NCBI RefSeq assembly: GCF_039555335.1
Contig: NC_092636.1
Span: forward strand, 55,731,706-55,795,705
Source: Amphiura filiformis
Lineage: Eukaryota; Echinodermata; Ophiuroidea; Amphilepidida; Amphiuridae
Direction: 5' to 3'
Length of the DNA: 64,000 nucleotides
A model generated the notes under the pieces. That model saw nothing but the letters and a program-made list of their open reading frames with translations. It was not told where the DNA came from and searched no databases. The position numbers were made by a program, and so were the translations under genes. The stretch's first letter is position 1; the number at the start of each line of letters is the position of its first letter. Positions 10,843 through 19,134 of this stretch are shown piece by piece.

Positions 10843-11196
10843 TTAAGTGCAAAAAAGTTTATTTATGTCATAAGTTATTTGAGTCTTGGTATTGTACCCA
10901 GAATCGGCCACAGAGGGCGCTGATGTATCGGGCCCAGGGTTGGGGTTAATATCTCCAGAAACCAAAATGTCTATTTGAAAAGTAGAAGTAGCATTGCCAT
11001 AATACGGAATCCTGGTGGTAAGGAACTTTATTCGATGAAGTTCTTGTAGATGTACATCAAGTAATACATTATGTTGAATACACATCATTAGTTCCATATT
11101 GTGGGTGAATACACACATAGTGCTAGTACTACTGCTGATGACCCATTGGTGTGAGGGTCCAGCCAGTAGGAGCAAAGTGAAAATCAATAACTCCAT
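10843..11196 (-). CDS. LINE leader ORF with signal-like start and 2A-like motif
   Basis: 117 codons from ATG at 11196. Residues 1-13 are strongly hydrophobic and signal-peptide-like (MELLIFTLLLLAG). Residues 81-89 read GDINPNPGP, a variant of the 2A translational-recoding motif D(V/I)ExNPGP in which the Glu position is Asn. 2A-like sequences at the N-termini of apurinic-endonuclease-type LINEs are established knowledge; in a working 2A the ribosome skips the bond between the last Gly and Pro (here 88/89). The frame stops 28 residues after the motif because of one extra T in a run of six (plus-strand A6 at 10851-10856). With that base discounted the protein would continue into the PHD-endonuclease-RT frame. 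The leader may therefore be a separately released or targeted peptide. Whether the Asn variant skips is unknown. Confidence 0.75.
   Translation of the reverse strand: MELLIFTLLLLAGPSHQWVISSSTSTMCVFTHNMELMMCIQHNVLLDVHLQELHRIKFLTTRIPYYGNATSTFQIDILVSGDINPNPGPDTSAPSVADSGYNTKTQITYDINKLFCT
10930..10956 (-). promoter_or_regulatory. 2A-like ribosome-skipping motif
   Basis: Codes for GDINPNPGP within the LINE leader ORF. The NPGP core is intact; the canonical Glu two residues before Asn-Pro-Gly is replaced by Asn. Upstream residues (FQIDILVS) supply the short hydrophobic stretch usually found before such motifs. Confidence 0.65.
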
Positions 11197-11199
11197 TGT

Positions 11200-11985
11200 T
11201 GGAATGTATCAAGTCAGTTATCCATACAAAGGATAGATGGTCAACAGTTATAATGATTGTGATACAGTTGGCTGAGTATGAATGATCACATACAGTTTAG
11301 TGAAGATGACTTCCCAGATGAGTTGTATACAGTTGTATTGTAAAATAGCACAGTAGTATATTTATGTCAAGATTCCAAAATATATTTCTATCAAATCTAT
11401 AAAAAGTACATTAGTAAATACCATCAAAATTGTCCAGTAGGTTCCATGTGCAATAGTTTCCTTCTGGTAAAAAATTAAAGCTGAACAGACATGCACAAAC
11501 ACAGTTGAAAACATAAATTGTCAGGAGGGTTGGAGAGGCAGCTTGTTAGGCGCACACCACCAAAACTCACTTTCGAATCATGATTTGTGCCTTCACCGGG
11601 TACAGGTGTCCGTCAGCTCAAAGATATTCTTGAGCTACCTTTAAAAGACCTCGGAGTTTGATGATTTTTGGCAACGATGATTTGTGCAATTTTGGAATTG
11701 CAATGCCTGTCACGGCTGTAAATTGCGACAGCTGTCACAATTCCGGTATTGCAACTGGGGAGAGAGCGAGAGAGAAAAAGAAAGAGGCAGATAAACAATT
11801 GTTAATCTTTACCCAGAGCAGCAAACGCATAATATAAGCTATATTAAATCTCAGAGAGGCAGATATATAGGCCTAGATGGAAATAATACCACTTGACATC
11901 ACCTGCATGTAAACACTAGAGAAAATATCTGCCTCAAGCTGAATCTGAGTGAAAGTTAATCGCATTATGCTTAAGTCTTAATAGC
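11200..11985. other. Possible LINE 5' UTR and flank
   Basis: No ORF of note. A pyrimidine-rich (minus strand) CTCTCTCGCTCTCTCC tract at about 11760-11780 could mark the LINE 5' region, but no boundary or duplication confirms it. Confidence 0.3.
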
Positions 11986-11988
11986 ACG

Positions 11989-12252
11989 GCGCTAGTTCGA
12001 ATTTGGGAACCACTGCGCTAGTCCGAATCTATGAACCAATACGCTGGTCCGAATCTGTAAAACACTGATCAATATTCGCAGTGTTTTACAGATTCGGACT
12101 GGCGCCGTCATTTTCAGTTTCGGACCAGCGCCATGTTTTTCAGATTCGGACTAGCGTAGTGTTGGACAGAAGAGGTGTTTTCCATATTCGGACTAGCGCA
12201 GCCGCAGCGTTTCAGATTCGGACTAGCGGCGTATGGGATTGAGTGGTGCACC
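11989..12252. repeat. Palindromic minisatellite array 1
   Basis: Roughly 28-bp units built on GCGCTAGTCCGAATCT first run in one orientation, then flip to AGATTCGGACTAGCGC for the rest of the array. The flip point is a perfect 20-bp hairpin (TCCGAATCTGTAAAACACTG at 12048-12067 against 12079-12098). The array ends in GAGTGGTGCACC, as array 2 ends in GAGCGGTGCACC. Confidence 0.8.
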
Positions 12253-12255
12253 AGC

Positions 12256-12612
12256 TCGACCAAGGTGGACCTTAAGAGTTATATAATTATGGTTCACAAC
12301 TGTATGTCTTGCCTAATACTTTCTCTCAAGGTACTCCTTTAATAATATGGATAGTAAGGGGGAGTAAATCCGCAGTGATATGCATCGTCATCAATGTGGT
12401 ACTTTTTTAGGTGTATGGGCATTTTCAAATTCCTGGTTTTAGTTTTTTTCCTTGTTATAAGCCAGCGGATCAAAGCAGACCCTATAAATACACACTAAAC
12501 AATAAGCCTTACTCAAAAGGCGCATGTGCATGATGCAGTGTGGACAATGGGCCTGCTACCATGGCTACGGATAAACGTTGCAATTTCTGAGCATGTACCT
12601 TCCGTGGGTACA
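12256..12612. other. Spacer between palindromic arrays, no gene
   Basis: Unique-looking sequence between the two TAGTCCGAATCT arrays. No feature recognised. Confidence 0.4.
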
Positions 12613-13014
12613 GTGCGTAGGTCCGACACTGCGCTAGTCCGAATCTAAAAATCACTGCACTAGTCCGAAACTGAAAACCATTGCGCTAGTCCGAATTTGA
12701 AAAATACTGCGCTAGTCCGAATTTGAATTTGGGAAAAACTGCGCTAGTCCGATATTAGTACTAGCGCAGTGCTTTCCAGATACGGACTAGCGCAGTCTAT
12801 TTCGGATTCGGAAGAGCGGCGTGTCGGACTGAAAAAGTGTTTTCAGATTCGGACTAGAGGCGTGTCGGACTGTTGCAGTGGTTTTCATTTTCGGACTAGG
12901 GCATGCTTTTTTTCGGACTAGCGTAGTATTTTTCATTTTCGGACCGACGCACCCCGAAGTATAGGGAATTTGTGCAGTCGGACTAGCGGCGTGTCGGACT
13001 GAGCGGTGCACCCC
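12613..13014. repeat. Palindromic minisatellite array 2
   Basis: The same CTGCGCTAGTCCGAATYTGA unit as array 1, again with units in one orientation (to about 12760) then inverted (TCGGACTAGCGCAGT). The flip is at GATATTAGTACTAGCGCAGT. Minus-strand frames through it (12787-13193) are repeat artefacts. Confidence 0.8.
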
Positions 13015-13135
13015 TTCCAGAGTGCCCCCCTGACAAAAAAATGAACGAAAAAGTGCCCCTCTGACAAAAAATGAAAGAGAAAATCAGGAGGGGGAAAAGA
13101 AAAAGGGCAAGGAGCCCCTTTTCTAGCAAAATTCA

Positions 13136-13282
13136 GGGCCAAAATAGTGTAAAATACAAAATTTTTCCGCGCTACCCGCGCACATTGTAACAATAAAGCC
13201 CTTTTTTAGCCGGATAATCGGGCGAAAATAGTGTAAAATACCATTTTTTTTCGCGCTACGCGCGCACATACACCCAATAAGG
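13136..13282. repeat. Two-copy ~72-bp direct repeat with CGCGCTACGCGCGCAC
   Basis: AAAATAGTGTAAAATAC followed by a T-run and CGCGCTAC(C/G)CGCGCAC occurs at 13140 and 13213. The CGCGC-rich word resembles those in repeat family R5 (50.5 kb and 63.4 kb). Confidence 0.6.
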
Positions 13283-13350
13283 CCATTTTCGGGAAGCTCG
13301 AAGACATACAGTCTCTATGTATTGTATGATGCAACTGCAATTTTTTTCGT

Positions 13351-13551
13351 CTTGCGTTCTGAGCGGGTGTATTTTTTGTTGGTGGCCTTATTTACTTCAG
13401 CTTTGTGTTCTGCCATTCTAGTTCCAAACATGCGCGAAGTTTCGCCAACATAAGACTGATCGCAATTTTTGCATCCAATTTCGTAGATGCAATTTCCTGT
13501 TTTCTCCTTGTCTCGTTTATCCTTTGGGTGGACTAAAATGCGTCTAAGAGT
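13351..13551 (-). pseudogene. PLE GIY-YIG endonuclease region
   Basis: Reading on the minus strand from 13551 gives LRRILVHPKDKRDKEKTGN, then CIYEIGCKNC and QSYVGET, followed by RMFGTRMAEHK. CIYEI...SYVGET is the GIY-YIG signature as found in Penelope elements; the following Arg and Glu/His positions fit the conserved pattern, and the CKNC pair fits the zinc-finger-like insert typical of the group. It would cut target DNA for insertion. It is separated from the upstream linker by an in-frame TAA at 13554-13552, and coding similarity stops at 13351, where the inverted-repeat boundary also falls, so the C-terminal segment is missing from this side. Confidence 0.8.
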
Positions 13552-13900
13552 TTAGTGGGGTTTCATTGCTGTATCTACCTTATGTTTTTTGAAAATTCTT
13601 TGTATCCGCTCTGATAAGCCATTCACATAAGGGATAACCACCATACCTTTGCTTCGCTCTTCAGTGGTCTTACTTTTCTTTGGGTTTGGTTTATTGGCGT
13701 TTTGGATTTTGTTTTGCATTTGATCTTTCACTTTGTCCATCGTCCATTTCGGGTAGCCACAGTTTTTTAGGGTCACCTGTTTCTGTGACGACAGAGTTCA
13801 TACGATCAAAAAGGGTTCTGATCACTCCCATTTTTTGATGGAGAGGATGCTCTGAACTAAAATCAAGGTACTGATTAGTATGGGTGGGCTTTCTGTACAC
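13552..13900 (-). pseudogene. PLE RT-to-endonuclease linker, two frames
   Basis: Frame 1 (13900-13691) starts YRKPTHTNQYLDFSSEHPLH and continues QKMGVIRTLFDRMN, the standard sequence after the Penelope RT palm. It shifts near 13780 into frame 2 (13776-13552), LKNCGYPKWTMDKVKDQM, then a Lys-rich stretch and VIPYVNGLSERIQRIFKKH. Both pieces are recognisable Penelope linker. The shift is a small indel in ACCCTAAAAAACTG-type sequence. Not a gene on its own. Confidence 0.75.
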
Positions 13901-13915
13901 AAGCAGTTTTATGTT

Positions 13916-15298
13916 TTATGAATCCGTCGGGTTCCGTCGGGTTTTCTGATTATAAGAGTGTCCAAAAAAAGGGATTTTGCCCTCTTTCTCTTCTTCGAAA
14001 GTGAATTTTATACTATCTGTTTGATCAATAGTGTTAAGATGGCCAGTTAAATTTTGCACTTGGCCATTATTGATTATTTCGAGAACATCATCAACATATC
14101 GGCGCCAAAGGCGTGGCTTACATTCGATGGGCACGGTCGCAATAGCCTGCTGTTCTATAAACTCCATGAATAAATTTGCTATAATAGGGCTGACCGGGCT
14201 GCCCATTGCGGCACCAAAACGCTGCCTATAAACGCTGCCCCGAAATTCAAAGTAAGTGATAGTCAAAATGAATTCCAGAAGCTCAACAATGTCCTCAACG
14301 TCGAGTTTGGTACGCTTTTTCAGATCTTTATCTGCTACCAGTCTTTGTTTGATAATGTCTAATGTTTCTTTGATTGGCGTATTAGTAAAAAGGGAGACAA
14401 CGTCGTTGGAATTGAATATTTCATTCTCTTCCATGTAAACACCACTCATTTCCTCCGCAAGATCTTTCGAGTTTTTCACATGGTGTTCTGTGTTGCCAAC
14501 AAGTGGATTAAGTAAGTCCGCTAAAGCTTTTGACGTTTCATAGCCAAGGGAGTCTGTGTAATCCACTATGGGTCGGATAGGATTACCCGGTTTATGAATT
14601 TTGGTGGTACAATACAGTCTTGGAGTATTGGCCGTGGTGGGATATAACAGTCTATATTGAGCATCATTGATTTTCTTTTCTTTCTGAAGTCTAGTGAGAA
14701 TGGTAATTAATTTGCGTTTATACTTGGCAGTAGGGTCATTTTTTAGCGTTTCATAAGTCTTATCATCTTTCAGCATTTCATGTACTTTCTCCTCATAATC
14801 TTTCTTGTCAATAACCACCGTTGACCTGCCTTTATCCGTACCCATAATCAGGATCGAATCATTTTTCTTTAAAGACTTGATCGCCGCCCTCTCTTCTTTT
14901 GAAACATTGGACTGAGGAGGCTTTGCATTGTGGAGCACCCCTACAATTTCAGCTCTCAAGGCTGGTCTATCATTCGCGGAAACATAACTACATGCTTTCT
15001 CGGTGGCAACAATGAATTCTTCATTGGGTACATGTTCACAACTTACCGCGAAATTCAAGCCTTTCTGCAGAAGTTTCTCCTCCGGTTGGGTTAATTTGTG
15101 CTTGGACAGATTCGTCACCCATTTCTTAAGTTGGTTTCCTGACAGGTCTACATTGTCATTACGTTTTAACGGCGATATTTTTCTCTCATTTCCGTCTATC
15201 AAACGCTCTAACTTCACTTGTACTATTTGACGGCTTTTGCATTGCTTATTTTCCGTCTCACGTGCATTGTTTACATGAAACTCAACTTGCGATTTCAC
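13916..15298 (-). CDS. PLE reverse transcriptase
   Basis: 460 codons from ATG at 15298. The N-terminal ~140 residues are a poorly conserved extension; RT motifs follow: LIMGTDKGRSTVVIDKKDY (150-168), YCTTKIHKPGNPIRPIV (229-245), SNDVVSLFTNTPIKETL (297-313), GAAMGSPVSPIIANLFMEF (362-380) and the catalytic RRYVDD at 399-404. This arrangement, with TKIHK and SPVSPI, is specific to Penelope-like elements, whose RT is related to telomerase RT. A frameshift near 13955 replaces the normal FLDTLI continuation with FFGHSYNQK and ends the ORF. Function in life: target-primed reverse transcription with the downstream GIY-YIG nuclease. Confidence 0.9.
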   Translation of the reverse strand: MKSQVEFHVNNARETENKQCKSRQIVQVKLERLIDGNERKISPLKRNDNVDLSGNQLKKWVTNLSKHKLTQPEEKLLQKGLNFAVSCEHVPNEEFIVATEKACSYVSANDRPALRAEIVGVLHNAKPPQSNVSKEERAAIKSLKKNDSILIMGTDKGRSTVVIDKKDYEEKVHEMLKDDKTYETLKNDPTAKYKRKLITILTRLQKEKKINDAQYRLLYPTTANTPRLYCTTKIHKPGNPIRPIVDYTDSLGYETSKALADLLNPLVGNTEHHVKNSKDLAEEMSGVYMEENEIFNSNDVVSLFTNTPIKETLDIIKQRLVADKDLKKRTKLDVEDIVELLEFILTITYFEFRGSVYRQRFGAAMGSPVSPIIANLFMEFIEQQAIATVPIECKPRLWRRYVDDVLEIINNGQVQNLTGHLNTIDQTDSIKFTFEEEKEGKIPFFGHSYNQKTRRNPTDS

Positions 15299-15428
15299 TT
15301 CCGGGTCAAGTGTTTCTACTAATTCTTTGTTTATAGCGACGTGTTTATTATTAAGTGAAACTAATTATTTTATTACTGATCACGCGAATGCGTTCGCGAA
15401 CAAGATCTTTTTCCGCCTTTTCAATGAT

Positions 15429-16258
15429 CTCTTAGACGCATTTTAGTCCACCCAAAGGATAAACGAGACAAGGAGAAAACAGGAAATTGCATCTACGAAA
15501 TTGGATGCAAAAATTGCGATCAGTCTTATGTTGGCGAAACTTCGCGCATGTTTGGAACTAGACTGGCAGAACACAAAACTGAAGTAAATAAGGCCACCAA
15601 CAAAAAATACACCCGCTCAGAACGCAAGTTATCAGAAAAGGAACCGACTACCCAGCAAACACAAAAACATTTTTAAAACGTTTTAAATAAGTTATATATT
15701 GGGTTTTGGTTTAGGTAAAAACGTTTAAATAATGTCGGGTTATATTAAGGTCATGAAATCGTTTTAAAACGTTTTGTATGAAAACACACTACAACAATAT
15801 TCTTAAAGTGTTTTTGAAATATCATTGTAAACTATTTTTGCAAATATTTTTGCCCAACTATTTTGTCAACACTTAAATAACATTATGTTGAAATATTTGT
15901 ACCCAACAAACACAGAAATGTTCTTAAAATGTTTTTTATAACACGTTTTAAATAACATTTAAATGTCGGGTTATATAAAGGTCGTGAAAACATTTTTAAA
16001 ACGTTATTGTAAATATTTTGGGCAAACATTTCTGGCAAAATAGGTCTAGAGAGGTTCGAGAAGCCATGGAGATAAGAAGAAGGAGGAGTAAGACCTTGAG
16101 CAGAGAGGAGGGCACATACTTCCTAAGCCACGTTTACGACCCACTTTTAAAGACTGGAAAAGAGGTTAAACAACACCGGAAACCAGTCTCAAGTGGATCA
16201 GATGACCAGATCAGTCATACCCGATGAAGTCCTCCGATGCGTAGGACGAAATATTGTA
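15429..16258 (+). pseudogene. Partial PLE copy, inverted, with insertion
   Basis: 15429-15628 is a near-identical inverted copy of the GIY-YIG region at 13351-13550. The copy then breaks off, and PLE coding sequence resumes at about 16037: NRSREVREAMEIRRRRSK, then LSREEGTYFLSHVYDPLL, the usual C-terminus of Penelope proteins, ending at TGA 16225-16227. Between the pieces lie about 400 bp of unrelated tandem AAAACGTTTTAAA-rich sequence, and a stretch of the endonuclease C-terminus is missing. It faces away from the minus-strand PLE, so the two share a head-to-head arrangement. Confidence 0.75.
15650..16036. repeat. AACGTTTTAAA-rich two-unit repeat inserted in PLE
   Basis: Two diverged units start ACCCAGCAAACACAAAAACA (15650) and ACCCAACAAACACAGAAATG (15901); both contain AATGTCGGGTTATAT(T/A)AAGG and runs of AAAACGTTTT. 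The block interrupts Penelope coding sequence, so it is a separate insertion. Confidence 0.65.
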
Positions 16259-16264
16259 GTGAGT
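16214..16264 (+). ncRNA. Hammerhead-ribozyme-like motif at PLE 3' end
   Basis: CCGATGA at 16221-16227 (core CUGANGA with U4 as C), then stem GTCCT/AGGAC (16229-16233 with 16243-16247), GAAA at 16248-16251, a two-base-pair stem III with loop ATT, and GTA at 16256-16258 as candidate cleavage triplet; bases 16259-16261 can pair with 16218-16220 as stem I. Penelope elements are known to carry hammerhead motifs in their terminal repeats. The C at core position 4 and an extra A before stem II suggest weak or lost activity. The PLE stop codon TGA (16225-16227) lies inside the core. Confidence 0.5.
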
Positions 16265-16782
16265 TAAAATTTCACTTGGTTTTGTCAAGCATAATGTCAG
16301 TTATTTGACTTTTGACAGTTGTAAAAGGCAACATTCATTTGCAGTGTATGTTATGCGGCATTGGTGATATGCCACGGGGTGATATGGTGGTGCATAATAT
16401 ATATTTAGCGAATACAAAAGATTATCTGAATTAAAAAAGGTATATCGCCAATAAGCTTTGAAAGCCTAACAAAATTGGCTTTTTCATGCTGTATAGCTCC
16501 ATATATCCAATAGCAAATATCAATTTGACGTGGCGCTTGACAAATCTTAATTCCCCGACGTTAATTTGATACTGTTTTCAAGCTTTGTAAAGTCTCAATA
16601 GTTTGCGTTTGCCAGGAATTGCCATTTGGGAATCTTCAATAATATTTGATGAGTTATTTATACGAGCATATAGACTTAATGTGTTAGATATCTCTGCAAT
16701 AATATTGGATTAGTAAATATTCGAGTGTATAGACACTGAAATGTGTTAGAAAGGAAAACAATAAAGTCCGTACGGACCTGAT

Positions 16783-16990
16783 CAACTGGACCTTCGTCTA
16801 ATTAAATGTTTGTAACTTTGTTTCTTGAAGTCTCATTGGATTCGATGGAGTGTCATATGTGCGAGATTAGATAGTGCATCTATTATTAAACAAATAAATT
16901 TAACCAAATATGAAATATGGTTTAGTTTTAAAGTTTGGATATCTTTCCAAGTGTAAGGAAACTTTTTAGCACAGTATATTATACGGTCAT
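16783..16990 (+). mobile_element. Long-TIR element R1, right arm only
   Basis: Matches the right terminal arm of R1 (21898-22060): AACTGGACCTTCGTCTAATT, GAAGTCTCATTGGATTC and a final AGCACAGTATATTATACGGT. The rest of the element is absent. Confidence 0.65.
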
Positions 16991-17089
16991 AAACATGATA
17001 AAGGATTGTGAGAGTACGGTGGCGTAGTGTTCAAGTGTTCGGACCCATAAGTTTAGTATAGTATAAAAATACCATATATTTTGGTAAAC

Positions 17090-17240
17090 AACCCTCGGTA
17101 AGATTCATTCGGAGCAAAACACGCTTGTCATTTTCGGAGCAATGACCATTCGGAATAATAATCTTTCTGGAGAATTTACCGTTTGGATCGAAGATCGCTC
17201 GGAATAAAGTACTTTTTGAGCAAAATTATTCGGAACAAAA
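17090..17240. repeat. Degenerate ATTCGGAATAA-type repeats
   Basis: Repeated CATTCGGAGCAAAAC, CATTCGGAATAATAATC, CTCGGAATAAAGTAC and ATTCGGAACAAAAC words spaced irregularly. Same theme as the 61 kb array. Confidence 0.55.
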
Positions 17241-17261
17241 CATTATGCAATATACACCTGC

Positions 17262-17510
17262 AATGTTCACGTTGCAATAATTCTATAATGGTTTTATTCC
17301 TGACTTACCTGATTACGAGCTTATCACAGCCCAACAAAGATGACCTGTCACCTGATGATGTACATCGAAACTTGCCATTGAATAATAAATGAAAGCCCAG
17401 ATGATTTTGTTCTCTTTTTAATATTTTGTAATTTGGCTTAATAATTGACAGCATGGCGCTTTATGTAATCACGTGTTAAAAAATTCTTCATCGGGTTGGC
17501 TCTTCTGGTG
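17262..17510 (+). repeat. Repeat R3, copy 1 (possible PLE 3' end)
   Basis: Aligns with 18864-19134. Contains CTGATGATGTACATCGAAAC followed by AATAAATGAAAGCCCAGATG and TTTTGTTCTC, an arrangement reminiscent of Penelope 3' ends (CTGATGA ... GAAAC, then tail). No protein remains. Confidence 0.55.
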
Positions 17511-17704
17511 ATACAATACAATTATTAGGTTTTAAACGATCAAGATGAGTTTGAATTTTCAAAAGTACCAAAATTAATTACTCTTTTAGGCATGATAAAT
17601 TTTAATAAATAATTATACTGAGTTTTGAGCATATCGTTATACGACATGGTAGTTCTTATATAGTGAATCAAATTTACCGCGCATAACAGAAGTGTCAAAT
17701 AACC

Positions 17705-18340
17705 ACTTGGAAAAATAATCACAATTGAACCATATTGGGGTATTTTTTTTTATAGATGCGCTATCTAATCCTGCACATTATGACACCACATTGAATCCAA
17801 TGGGACCCCAAGAAGTAAAGTTACAAGCAATTGAATAGACGAAAGTCCAGTTTTAAAAGTGACAAAAGGCTATATACAAGGAGCAAAAAGATTCCAACAA
17901 GCGCAACAAAGAGACAACACAGTTTCTTCAATAAAGCTTTGTTTAAAGTAGTTTTTATTTCAGTTTTTAACTTCTTTGTACTTTTCATAACTTTCCTTTT
18001 ATTTGTCAGCTCTTTTGTGTCAGTTTTCTTTTGTTCCTTTTGTTTTAAATTAAAGGCACGCACAAATTAGCCATTCACCACTCTCAAACCCGATCTAGTC
18101 GATGGAGTTTTGTATAGACGAGTTTGTCACTTTTAAAACTGGACCTTAGTCTAATCAAATGCTTGCAACTTAGCTTCTTGAAGTCACATTGGATTCAACG
18201 GGGTGTCATAATGTACCTATTAGATAGTGCATCTATTAAAAAACAAATTCACCCCAATATAGTAGTGATTATCATGATTATTGTGATTATTTTTTTCCCA
18301 AGTGTAATGATACATTTTTGGCACAGAATTTATGTACTAT
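17705..18340. mobile_element. Long-TIR element R1, copy without nested insertion
   Basis: Left and right parts are inverted copies of each other (AACCATATTGGGGTA and GAAGTAAAGTTACAAGCAAT at left; inverse at about 18120-18280). The interior (CAACAAAGAGACAACACAGT to AAATTAAAGGCACGCACAAA) aligns with R1 at 20.75-22.06 kb, but with an intact TTAA at 17943-17946 where the other copy has a 672-bp insertion. Frames of ~80 codons on both strands are not genes. Confidence 0.75.
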
Positions 18341-18403
18341 CAGCTCCACTATAAACACGCTTTATGATCTGATGATACATAAAAGAGCATCTTTCTCCGG
18401 AAT

Positions 18404-18680
18404 CAAGTCTCCAATGTGATCAATACTGATCATACAAAAATGGGCCGGCACAAATGCTGTTGTTTTGTGCTTGATGTGATTCCATTCCCAGCACGCCTCA
18501 TCCATGTAAATAATTTACTACTAATCTACGCATCTATCAAAATGTTTGCATTTTATGAAATATAAATGTGCAATGACAAAATAAAGATGATAGAGGCTTC
18601 AGAGTAAGCTGCTTTAAGGCTTACATAACCATTATATTTATATCATACACGTTTTCCTTTGTGCTGGAGGGGATTTGCAA
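18404..18680. repeat. Dispersed repeat R2, copy 2
   Basis: Second copy of the repeat at 6724-7016, in the same orientation, located between R1 and R3. Confidence 0.7.
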
Positions 18681-18863
18681 TTTCCAATGCCAGTATTCAA
18701 AACATGTGCCCGTCCCATCCATTAAAAATTAAGAAATTCCCACATGAAATTTGCCGAAAAACGGCTTGTGCCTCCCACTATCAGGCCCGGTGCCTTCATG
18801 GTCGGTGCCCTCCCAATAGGATAAAGCATGTCACGCCACTGAATTTCCTCACGCAAATTTCAC

Positions 18864-19134
18864 TGCATTCTTCATGTTGTAATAATTCTATGATAGTCTT
18901 TATTCCTCGATTTACCTGATAAGCACATCATCATGATCATAGGCTAACGAAGTGTCACCAAGACAACCTGTCCAGCTGATGATGTACATCGAAACTTGAA
19001 TAATGAATGAAAGTCCAGTTGATTTTGTTTTCTCTTTGATATATTGTAATTTGGCTTAATAATTGACAACACAGAGCCAGTGTTTTAGGGTAATTACGTG
19101 ATAAAAGATTCTTCATCTGGTTGTCTCTTCTAGT
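18864..19134 (+). repeat. Repeat R3, copy 2 (possible PLE 3' end)
   Basis: Shares CTGATGATGTACATCGAAAC and the following AATGAATGAAAGTCCAGTTG/TTTTGTT tail with 17262-17510. Together with the R1 pieces this suggests a local duplication of an R1-R3 block. Confidence 0.55.

Larger units (their letters stand above)
7251..11196 (-). mobile_element. CR1/L2-like non-LTR retrotransposon (LINE), near full length
   Basis: On the minus strand the element runs from a leader ORF at 11196 through PHD finger, apurinic-type endonuclease and reverse transcriptase to a C-terminal tail, then a 3' UTR ending in tandem GAAAT units at 7251-7270, the microsatellite-like 3' end typical of CR1/L2-type LINEs. Three or four single-base shifts (at 10851-10856, and near 8050, 8030 and 8005) separate the reading frames; the 937-codon central ORF is otherwise intact, which argues for a young insertion. 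The 5' end is not fixed: 5' UTR may extend to about 11800. No target-site duplication could be identified. Confidence 0.85.
13351..15298 (-). mobile_element. Penelope-like retroelement (PLE)
   Basis: Minus-strand element: RT ORF (15298-13916), linker (13900-13552) and GIY-YIG endonuclease region (13551-13351). It is bounded on both sides by inverted copies of its GIY-YIG part, 13351-13550 and 15429-15628, 200 bp each with only a few differences. Terminal repeats in direct or inverted orientation are a known oddity of Penelope elements, arising from tandem or partial copies at insertion. The reading frame is broken near 13955 and 13780 and by an in-frame stop at 13554-13552, so this copy is probably dead, though young in sequence. 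Confidence 0.85.

Noticed and set aside
12787..13193. Minus-strand ORFs in the palindromic array
   Set aside because: Products of a tandem repeat without stop codons; no conserved protein.
17821..18070. Two ~80-codon Lys/Phe-rich ORFs on opposite strands
   Set aside because: Lie within repeat R1; the homologous copy at 20.8-22.0 kb does not keep the frames.
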